From VFZS01 sp964353255 (GTDB lineage Bacteria > Acidobacteriota > Terriglobia > Bryobacterales > Bryobacteraceae): DNA of 46,332 nucleotides. Made by a program: the position numbers and the translations under genes. Under the pieces are notes generated by a model. The model ran no database searches. It saw only the letters and a program-made list of their open reading frames with translations, and was not told the DNA's origin. This document shows, one piece after another, positions 40,957-46,332 of this stretch (its first letter is position 1; the number at the start of each line of letters is the position of its first letter). The stretch spans positions 1-46,332 of the forward strand of contig CAYGVJ010000021.1 in NCBI GenBank assembly GCA_964353255.1, given 5' to 3'.

Positions 40957-42570
40957 TCACTCGATCAGGCGATACAGATACCTGCTGCCGGGCACTGGCT
41001 CGAGGCCATACTGCCCGGGCCGGGCCGGCGGTCGAGAATCCAGTCTCGCGGAGCTGAACGCAAATACGTGGCTGAAGCCCTCGGTTGCGCCCGGCGCCTC
41101 CAGGCGACGCACGAACCGGAAGCGTACGTCACGCTCCAGGCTCCGGCTGAGCGCCAGCAGGTGCGGGAAAGGGCCGCTCTTGGGGTCAGCCACCACCAGG
41201 GGCCGCGGGCAGGCGTTGAGGACCCGGGCGGCAGCCTGAATCTGCCGGCCCTCGATGTCCTTGTTCCAGGTCACCTCCAGGGACACGTTGATCGCCGAGG
41301 AGGCCAACCCCGCCGCCAGCAGAACCGCCGTCGCTAGCCGCCAGGCGGGCCGCCGGGCCTCCAATCTGCTCGCCAGCAGCTGTGACACACTCAGATGGAC
41401 GGCCACATATGACGGCACGAAGTATCTGAAGAACAAAGACCGCCGTCCCCCGAACAGCACATCGGGAAGGGCCAAGCCCATAAACGGCAGCGCTGCCAGA
41501 AGGACCACCATCCAGGCCGGCTCCCGCGGGGCGCGCCGCCACAGATCCCACAACGAATACCCAACCAGCACCAGGCAGATTACGTATGGAACGTAAAGCG
41601 CCGGGCTTGGGGGGTCACCTCCCAGCCACCCGCGCCAGGCCTGGGGTAGGTCCGCGAAGAGGCTGCCCAGGCCCAATAGCCAGTATCTGACTGAGTACTG
41701 CCGCGCGGCGACCCGGGCCAACCACACGTAGGTCTGGTACAGCGTGCTCCAGCGCCACAGCATCACGGCTACCCAAGGCAGGAACACTGCCAGCGCCAGC
41801 AAGCCGGCTCGCGAATACTCGCCGAGCACGGACCTGCCGGGGCGCTTCACGGCGCCGGCCACCACCCAAACCCCGTGGACCGCCAGCACCATCAGGAACA
41901 GCAGGTGCGTGTAGAGGCCGGCGGCCGCCAGAGCCGCGTAGATCAGCCAGGCCCGCCGGCTCCCCGACCGCACGGCCCGCAGCAGAGCCAGCGTGGATGC
42001 CAGGATGGTCACGGTCCACAGGCAGTAGGGGCGCGCTTCCTGCGCGTACAGCACGTGGTACGGCGATACCGCCAGCAGCGCCGCCGCCACCCATCCCGCC
42101 CGCTCCGAGCCGAACAGCTCCCGGCCCAGCCAGTACATCAGCGGCAACGCCAGCACGCTGACTACGGCCGAGAACAGCCGCAGGGCGGCTACCGAGTCGC
42201 CTATCAGATGCGCCCACAACCACAGGAGTGCGTAATACAGCGGAACGTGTTGCGGGTTCTCGACGGCTAGCGCCATCAGTACATACGGGAGTCCCCTGCC
42301 TGGATAGAGCTGCTGGTACTTTCGCAAGTCCGCTGTCCCGGCTTCCCCCTCACGGAAGATGTAGTCGGCCATGTGCCCGGTATTGTGCCCGGAAAGCCAC
42401 AAGGACGTGTAGGCCTCGTCGTGCCAGTACACCTTCCCGCCCAGATTGATGAAGCGCAAGGATGCGCCCAGCAGGATCGCTGCCAGCAACACGAGCTCCA
42501 GCCCGCGCGGGCGCCGCAGGGGCCTCCACCGGCGACTTCCGGACGCAGACTGGGGTGGCGTAGAGTCCAA
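40957..42570 (-). CDS. GT39-like membrane glycosyltransferase
   Basis: The 537-residue protein has about 12 membrane helices. The first extracytoplasmic loop contains KVYWHDEAYTSLWLSG, the acidic DE motif of the GT-C (ArnT/PMT/GT39) fold. ALLAVSPYHVLYAQEARPYC is another hallmark of this bacterial group. These enzymes move sugars from polyprenyl phosphate carriers to lipids or proteins on the outer face of the inner membrane; donor and acceptor are unknown. The C-terminal 110 residues form a soluble domain. It stands 44 bp upstream of the fucosidase gene on the same strand. Confidence 0.87.
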   Translation of the reverse strand: MDSTPPQSASGSRRWRPLRRPRGLELVLLAAILLGASLRFINLGGKVYWHDEAYTSLWLSGHNTGHMADYIFREGEAGTADLRKYQQLYPGRGLPYVLMALAVENPQHVPLYYALLWLWAHLIGDSVAALRLFSAVVSVLALPLMYWLGRELFGSERAGWVAAALLAVSPYHVLYAQEARPYCLWTVTILASTLALLRAVRSGSRRAWLIYAALAAAGLYTHLLFLMVLAVHGVWVVAGAVKRPGRSVLGEYSRAGLLALAVFLPWVAVMLWRWSTLYQTYVWLARVAARQYSVRYWLLGLGSLFADLPQAWRGWLGGDPPSPALYVPYVICLVLVGYSLWDLWRRAPREPAWMVVLLAALPFMGLALPDVLFGGRRSLFFRYFVPSYVAVHLSVSQLLASRLEARRPAWRLATAVLLAAGLASSAINVSLEVTWNKDIEGRQIQAAARVLNACPRPLVVADPKSGPFPHLLALSRSLERDVRFRFVRRLEAPGATEGFSHVFAFSSARLDSRPPARPGQYGLEPVPGSRYLYRLIE

Positions 42571-42594
42571 GCTATGGGACTATATCACAGGGCG

Positions 42595-42858
42595 CTACCG
42601 GGCTTGCGGACCGGTGACCAAAGGCGCGCCCGGGACCTTGCGCCAGGCGGTCAGCGAGCCGTCGTAAAGAGCCACCCGGTAGCCCAGAAGCTTGACACCC
42701 AGAACACATTCAGCGCTCCCGGAATGTGCCCGGCAGCGTAGTCGGCGGGATAGATGTTCGGCTAGCCACGCAGTTGACACCAGCAGGCGCGGGCGGGCGC
42801 CCGCCGGCGCCGCCAGCAGCGCCAGCAATCCGAATCCGGATAGCGCGCGGGCGAGCAT
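42595..42858 (-). pseudogene. Decayed exported rhodanese (sulfurtransferase)
   Basis: An 87-codon frame starts with a signal-like peptide and LLVSTAWLAEHL, the usual opening of a two-domain rhodanese, and ends with KLLGYRVALYDGSLTAWRKV, the usual end. Between them (42699-42752) another frame reads YPADYAAGHIPGALNVFW, the hallmark of the central rhodanese domain. So one gene has lost internal segments and shifted frame at least twice. The active-site Cys loop is not found. The remnant cannot be active. Confidence 0.72.
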
Positions 42859-42867
42859 CCCAACCTC

Positions 42868-43245
42868 CTAGGGGGCCTCGGCGTGCCGCTTCAGTATCTG
42901 CGGCAGGTTCTGCGAAAAGGCGCTGCGAGCCAGCACCATGTCGCAGCCCGCCTCGTGGGCCTTCTGCTTGAGTTCCCCCTGCGCCTGGGACAGGTAGCCG
43001 ATGACGCTGACCTGCTTCGACTCGGCGCTCCCCTTCAGCTTGCCCACGGATTTCAGAGGCTGGACGGCGCTGAAGTTCAGGTCCAGAATGATCAGAGCCG
43101 GTTTGGAGGCGGCCTGCTCCAGCAGCTCCTTCTCGGTCTTGACGAAGTCTACTGCCAGGCCGGCTCGTTTGGCGGCGTCCGTGATCTTGACGGTGAAGAA
43201 CAGGTCGTCAACCGCCGCCACAATTCGCTTCGGTGGTTTGTGCAT
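42868..43245 (-). CDS. Degenerate response-regulator receiver-like protein
   Basis: The protein of about 125 residues has a CheY-like fold: RIVAAVDDLFFTVKITDAAK holds the acidic pair, ALIILDLNFSA the phospho-acceptor Asp. The switch Thr/Ser position reads VIGYLS, and the conserved Lys region reads VLARSAF with Arg in place of Lys. The Lys loss suggests it does not switch by phosphorylation in the usual way. No output domain and no kinase gene are adjacent. ATG 43245 is preferred; one 9 bp upstream (43254) is also in frame. Small stand-alone receivers of this kind may act through protein contacts. Confidence 0.7.
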   Translation of the reverse strand: MHKPPKRIVAAVDDLFFTVKITDAAKRAGLAVDFVKTEKELLEQAASKPALIILDLNFSAVQPLKSVGKLKGSAESKQVSVIGYLSQAQGELKQKAHEAGCDMVLARSAFSQNLPQILKRHAEAP

Positions 43246-43427
43246 ACACCCCAATCCTGGTGACTGCCAGTGCTAGGCGCTCGATTCGGTTCCAGTTCCT
43301 TCGAGTGCTACGCTGGAGGGAGAATTCCCATAGTAGCCGGTTTGCGGTTCGCCGCGCAACTGGACCGCGCGGTCTGTGATAGCGTCAGGGGAAGGCTCGG
43401 AGGAATGATAGTCGCCAGCGGGGGTGA

Positions 43428-44156
43428 ATGATGGGTGTGCGCTGGTTCTCCTATCCGGACGCCCGCTCTGCCGCCGAGGCTTGCGCCCACCACGTGCTGG
43501 CGCGCCTGGAGGAAGCCCTGGCCGGGCGCCCTTACGCTACTCTGGCGGTCTCCGGGGACACGACCTCGCGGGTGATGTTCGAAGCGCTCGCCGCTTCGCG
43601 CTTCGACTGGAACAAAGTGCACTTCTTCTGGGTGGACGAGCGGGCCGTGCCGCCCACCGATCCCCACAGCAACTACAAACTCGCGGCGGAATGTCTGCTT
43701 ATGCCCGCCCGGGTGCCCCCGCGCAACATCCACCGTGTCGAGGGGGAACTCATGCCCGACGTGGCCGCGCGCCGTTACGCCAGCGAGATCCGCGAGTTCT
43801 TCGGGCTGGAGCCCGGCGAGATGCCCCACTTCGACCTGGTGCACCGCGGCATCGGAGCGGACGCGCACAGCGGCAGCCTGTTCCCCGGCGAGCCGCTCAT
43901 CGAGGACCGCGAGGGAATCGCCGCCGCGGTCTACGTCGAGAAACTGGCCCAGTGGCGCATCACCCTGCTGCCCGGCGTGCTGTTGGCGGCCCGCCACACC
44001 GTCTTGCTGGCCCTGGGGGCCGACCGGGCGGAGGCGGTGCGCGCCATCTTTCACGGGCCCTACAACCCCCAGCAGTACCCCTCCCAGATGGCATCCCATC
44101 ACGGCCGCGGCGTGGCTTGGTTCCTGGACCAAGCCGCTGCCAGCCTGATGGAGTAG
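43428..44156 (+). CDS. pgl: 6-phosphogluconolactonase (Pgl/DevB)
   Basis: Pgl hydrolyses 6-phosphogluconolactone in the oxidative pentose phosphate pathway. The 242-residue protein has LAVSGDTTSRVMFEAL (VSGGSTP-type loop), VHFFWVDERAVPPTDPHSNY (closely matching the family) and FDLVHRGIGADAHSGSLFPG where the family has LGMGxDGHTASLFPG. The last motif is altered at several places, including DAH for DGH and HSGS for HTAS. The catalytic His is retained. Activity is probable but a related sugar-phosphate role is possible. GGGGGTGA precedes ATG 43428; ATG 43431 is also possible. Confidence 0.86.
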   Translation: MMGVRWFSYPDARSAAEACAHHVLARLEEALAGRPYATLAVSGDTTSRVMFEALAASRFDWNKVHFFWVDERAVPPTDPHSNYKLAAECLLMPARVPPRNIHRVEGELMPDVAARRYASEIREFFGLEPGEMPHFDLVHRGIGADAHSGSLFPGEPLIEDREGIAAAVYVEKLAQWRITLLPGVLLAARHTVLLALGADRAEAVRAIFHGPYNPQQYPSQMASHHGRGVAWFLDQAAASLME

Positions 44157-44163
44157 GATTCCG

Positions 44164-44203
44164 ACCCTCGATCCGCGCCGCCGGTGGGCGTGGGTATTTT
44201 TTT
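44164..44203 (+). terminator. Possible Rho-independent terminator after pgl
   Basis: Nested short stems (ACCC/GGGT outside, CGCC/GGCG inside) are followed by A and seven T residues at 44197-44203. The stems are weak, but the position just after the pgl stop fits. Confidence 0.4.
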
Positions 44204-44542
44204 CGACCGCCGTATAAAGAATCCCCAGAGGCGTAGCCGATAGTTGGGCGACTGCACGATGCCAGTGAAGAGCGCGAGAGGATCGGCGCGGGCCAGCCAC
44301 GATGCTTTTGGGTCCGGGATGCCGGTGGGATTGAGGGAACTTCTGGCGACAACAGACGTCCAAATGAGGAAGCGCGGGGATGGCAGCAGGAGGGGTTTGG
44401 AAGCTCAATTGCTAAGCTCCTGCGAAACCTCGTGTTGCCGATGAGCATCTAAAGACGATGCTGCGGACGCAAAAGGGCGGGCGAGACGGACATGGCTAGG
44501 CAGCCATTAGCCGGGCGGGCTAAGATTTTCTGTAACCGGGGC

Positions 44543-44548
44543 TATAAT
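44543..44548 (+). promoter_or_regulatory. -10 box TATAAT upstream of the dksA-type gene
   Basis: A perfect TATAAT lies 95 bp before the ATG, with a second candidate TATACT at 44557-44562. No good -35 is seen at 16-18 bp. A 90-nt leader would result. Confidence 0.4.
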
Positions 44549-44643
44549 ATTGCGTCTATACTGAGTGCCGTGGAGGAAACCTGAGCGGCTTCATCGAGTT
44601 GTGATCGTTGCCGCCGAAGATGGCGGCAGTCAGGGGGTGAACC

Positions 44644-45030
44644 ATGACCCGAGCCGAGTTGAACAAGTTCCGACAAACCCTCGAGGCCAAGCAGGCCGAA
44701 CTGGCTGCCGCCATGCTGCGCAAACGCGACGAGATCGCCATCGAGAAGAGTGCGGACGCCATTGATGAGGTCCAGCGGGCGGCCGAGCGGGAACTGGTCA
44801 TACGAAATCTGGACCGGGAGTCCAACCTGCTGCGCAACGTGCGCGCGGCCCTGCGCCGCATCCACGCAGGCGGGTTCGGCATCTGCCTGTATTGCGAGGA
44901 GCCTATCAGTCCCAGGCGGCTGGCCGCAGTGCCCTGGGCCACCCTTTGCCTCCGCTGCCAGGAGTCTGCCGACCACACCGAGCGGGCAAGCGCGGAGAGC
45001 CTGGAAGATCTCCTGGTGAACGCCGCGTAG
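44644..45030 (+). CDS. DksA/TraR-type zinc-finger protein
   Basis: The 128-residue protein has an N-terminal coiled coil (residues about 1-75: KFRQTLEAKQAELAAAMLRK and on) and a C4 zinc finger with Cys81, Cys84, Cys102 and Cys105 (FGICLYCEEPISPRRL and CLRCQ). DksA-family proteins enter the RNA polymerase secondary channel with the coiled-coil tip and change transcription of rRNA and stress genes. This protein is shorter than E. coli DksA and lacks its exact DxxDxA tip wording, although DAIDEVQRA is similar. GGGGGTG precedes ATG 44644. A strong terminator follows. Confidence 0.9.
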   Translation: MTRAELNKFRQTLEAKQAELAAAMLRKRDEIAIEKSADAIDEVQRAAERELVIRNLDRESNLLRNVRAALRRIHAGGFGICLYCEEPISPRRLAAVPWATLCLRCQESADHTERASAESLEDLLVNAA

Positions 45031-45052
45031 ACGCCCTCAGAAGTTTCTCTTG

Positions 45053-45084
45053 GCGCGGGCCGCGGAGCCCGCGCTTTTTCTTTC
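45053..45084 (+). terminator. Rho-independent terminator of the dksA-type gene
   Basis: An 8-bp all-GC stem, GCGCGGGC/GCCCGCGC, with a 6-nt loop is followed by TTTTTCTTTC. It lies 22 bp after the stop codon, in the gap to the convergent pgeF gene. Confidence 0.9.
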
Positions 45085-45088
45085 GCCC

Positions 45089-45757
45089 TCATTCCAGGCG
45101 TATGCCAACCGCCGAGAGCATCCGCCCGCTCTGGCCCGAACCGCGGCGGTGGGAGTAGAATTCCTGCGGCTGGCAAGATGTGCAGGGCGCGCCGGAGTAG
45201 ACCCTGACGGCGGCCAGGCCCGCCTCGATGAGCTGACGCCGGTTGACCTCCACCAAGTCAAGGCGAACCGGGCGGGAGGCCGCCGACAACTCCGGGAACC
45301 AGGGGCTGAAGCGCTGCGCCACTTCGGGACCGACCTGGTAGCAGCGACCACAGATCGCCGGGCCAAGGGCGGCCAGCAAGTCTTCCGGGCGGCTGGAGAG
45401 GCGCGCCGAGAGCGCCGCTACCGCCCTGGCAGCCACTCCCAAGGCCGAGCCGCGCCAGCCGGCATGCACGGCGGCCACCGCCCGGAGGCGTTCGTCCACG
45501 ATCAGAATGGGGACGCAATCGGCAGTCCGCACACCAACCAGCAGACCAGGGGTCGAGGTGATCAGGGCGTCGGCCGCCGGGGGTCTGGCCGGAGGCTGGT
45601 CCAGCCACAGGCAAACGTCGGAGTGCATCTGGCGGGCAGTGACCAGGCTGCCGTCCACCCAGTGACCTGACCAGCGAGTCCCAAAACCATACTCCAGCCA
45701 GGGCAGGCGGTCGAGTTCAGGCAGGCGGTAGAGGCGCCGGGAATCCGCGTAGAACAT
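45089..45757 (-). CDS. pgeF: PgeF/YfiH-family multicopper-oxidase-like protein (peptidoglycan editing factor)
   Basis: The 222-residue protein has the family set of metal-site motifs: ARQMHSDVCLW, GVRTADCVPILIVDE, AVHAGWRGSALG, AALGPAICGRCYQVG and CTSCQPQEFYSHRR. Members were first called polyphenol oxidases or laccases. E. coli PgeF hydrolyses a wrongly built muropeptide precursor (L-Ser in place of L-Ala). The ATG at 45757 is 12 bp after the nuoB stop, so the two genes probably share a transcript. The function is inferred from the family. Confidence 0.93.
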   Translation of the reverse strand: MFYADSRRLYRLPELDRLPWLEYGFGTRWSGHWVDGSLVTARQMHSDVCLWLDQPPARPPAADALITSTPGLLVGVRTADCVPILIVDERLRAVAAVHAGWRGSALGVAARAVAALSARLSSRPEDLLAALGPAICGRCYQVGPEVAQRFSPWFPELSAASRPVRLDLVEVNRRQLIEAGLAAVRVYSGAPCTSCQPQEFYSHRRGSGQSGRMLSAVGIRLE

Positions 45758-45769
45758 GCCGGGAGAGGT

Positions 45770-46315
45770 CTAACCCACGCGGACCTGCCGCTGGAAGTCC
45801 TCCAGCATGGATTCCTCCAGGCGGACCTGGGTGGGCCGCCGGCCGAGCGTGCACATCTGGTCGATTTTGCTCTGAAGCCGGAGCAAACCGTAGAAGAGGT
45901 TCTCCGGACGCGGCGGGCAGCCGGCGACGTAAACATCGACCGGGACGATCTTATCGACCCCCTGAAGCACCGCGTAAGTGTTGAACGGCCCGCCGACGCT
46001 GGAGCAGGCGCCCATCGAGAGCACCCACTTGGGCTCCGGGATCTGATCGTAGAGCCGCTTGAGCACGGGGGCCATCTTGAGCGTGACGGTGCCGGAAACG
46101 ATCATCAGATCGGCTTGCCGGGGGCTAGGGCGGAAGACTTCGGCGCCGAAGCGTGCGATGTCGAAACGCGAAGTGCTGGCGGCGATCATCTCGATGGCGC
46201 AACAGGCCAGGCCGAAAGTTAGCGGCCACAGCGAGGACTGCCGCGCCCAGTTGAAAACGTAATCCACCGAGGTGACCAGGACGTTCTGTTCGAACCGATT
46301 ATGGAGCCAGGGCAT
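45770..46315 (-). CDS. nuoB: NADH-quinone oxidoreductase subunit B
   Basis: NuoB carries iron-sulfur cluster N2, the last electron carrier before quinone in respiratory complex I, at the inner-membrane/cytoplasm interface. The 181-residue protein has Cys38-Cys39 (FGLACCAIEMIA), Cys104 (MGACSSVGGPF) and Cys133 (AGCPPRPENL), the four N2 ligands. EVFRPSPRQADLMIVSGTVT is also diagnostic. ATG 46315 gives a normal N-terminus (MPWLHNRFEQNVL); the frame is open to the window edge. nuoA and the rest of the operon are expected upstream, beyond 46332. pgeF follows at 12 bp. Confidence 0.97.
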   Translation of the reverse strand: MPWLHNRFEQNVLVTSVDYVFNWARQSSLWPLTFGLACCAIEMIAASTSRFDIARFGAEVFRPSPRQADLMIVSGTVTLKMAPVLKRLYDQIPEPKWVLSMGACSSVGGPFNTYAVLQGVDKIVPVDVYVAGCPPRPENLFYGLLRLQSKIDQMCTLGRRPTQVRLEESMLEDFQRQVRVG

Positions 46316-46332
46316 CGACGCGTTCCACCGCT

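Larger units (their letters stand above)
44157..44643. other. 487-bp intergenic region with several hairpins
   Basis: No protein gene is seen. From left to right it holds a possible terminator (44164-44203), three perfect hairpins at 44386-44423 (GCAGGAG/CTCCTGC), 44444-44462 (AGCATC/GATGCT) and 44492-44507 (ATGGCT/AGCCAT), then TATAAT at 44543-44548 and TATACT at 44557-44562 before the dksA-type gene. The hairpin cluster could be a small RNA or a leader. It fits no riboswitch family that I could match. Confidence 0.4.

Noticed and set aside
44400..44520. c-di-GMP-I (GEMM) riboswitch upstream of the dksA-type gene
   Set aside because: GCGAAACC and GGACGCAAAA recall the motif, but the GAAA tetraloop stem and the closing pairing are missing, and the TATAAT box lies downstream of it.
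1..46332. CRISPR array, rRNA genes, prophage or plasmid origin
   Set aside because: No regularly spaced repeats, rRNA sequence, phage structural genes or replication genes were seen. The two repeats noted are single pairs.

Overview
The window is a high-G+C chromosomal stretch that fits an Acidobacteriota genome, most likely the Bryobacterales/Solibacteraceae group. This rests on an Oar-like TonB-dependent receptor with an N-terminal carboxypeptidase-regulatory domain, a VWFA-related acidobacterial protein, a single-chain 'duplicated permease' ABC protein, many exported orphan proteins, and glycoside hydrolase/sugar genes. No database search was possible, so the taxonomy is an inference.

Layout. 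1-1749 is the C-terminal part of aconitase, followed by a TonB receptor (2124-5600). 5709-8688 carries a DUF3037-like/S24 peptidase fusion, a VWFA protein and 2-keto-3-deoxygluconate kinase, all on the minus strand. 8689-11830 is a scarred region: an IS66 3' remnant with a recognisable right end, a secreted protein that looks like two exported genes fused in frame, a decayed IS1380-type transposase (N-terminal loss, one stop, one frameshift), and two copies of a 70-bp repeat. 11800-15522 has an exported triple Rid-domain protein divergent from the ADOP permease.

15586-18986 is a compact vitamin B6 operon: a MocR/PdxR-like regulator, pdxS, pdxT, and an arsenate-reductase/LMW-phosphatase-like gene overlapping pdxT by ATGA. 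A short NTF2-like protein, tRNA-Leu(CAG), DinB, exported and ADP-ribosylglycohydrolase-like proteins, an esterase and an iron-sulfur flavoprotein follow. A toxin-antitoxin remnant at about 24149-24624 lies between two copies of the flavoprotein gene's last 36 bp.

24763-33815 is the metabolic core, read leftwards: galT, a LacI-family regulator, a 111-bp gap with a near-ideal LacI/GalR operator, then a GH27 enzyme, a sodium/sugar symporter, a fucose-isomerase-type isomerase, AraB and AraD. The GH27 protein has Ile where alpha-galactosidases have Asp, which points to beta-L-arabinopyranosidase. The inferred pathway is: release L-arabinose outside the cytoplasm, import it with sodium, isomerise, phosphorylate, and epimerise to xylulose 5-phosphate. 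The araD copy carries an in-frame amber codon. A lipoprotein aldose 1-epimerase is divergent from galT.

35127-40912 carries exported redox-type proteins (DUF362, SagB-like nitroreductase, aldo-keto-reductase-like, di-haem peroxidase, Cu/Zn SOD), a cyclophilin-like protein and a GH29 fucosidase. 40957-46315 has a GT39-like membrane glycosyltransferase, a broken rhodanese, a degenerate receiver protein, 6-phosphogluconolactonase, a DksA-type protein with a strong terminator, PgeF and NuoB.
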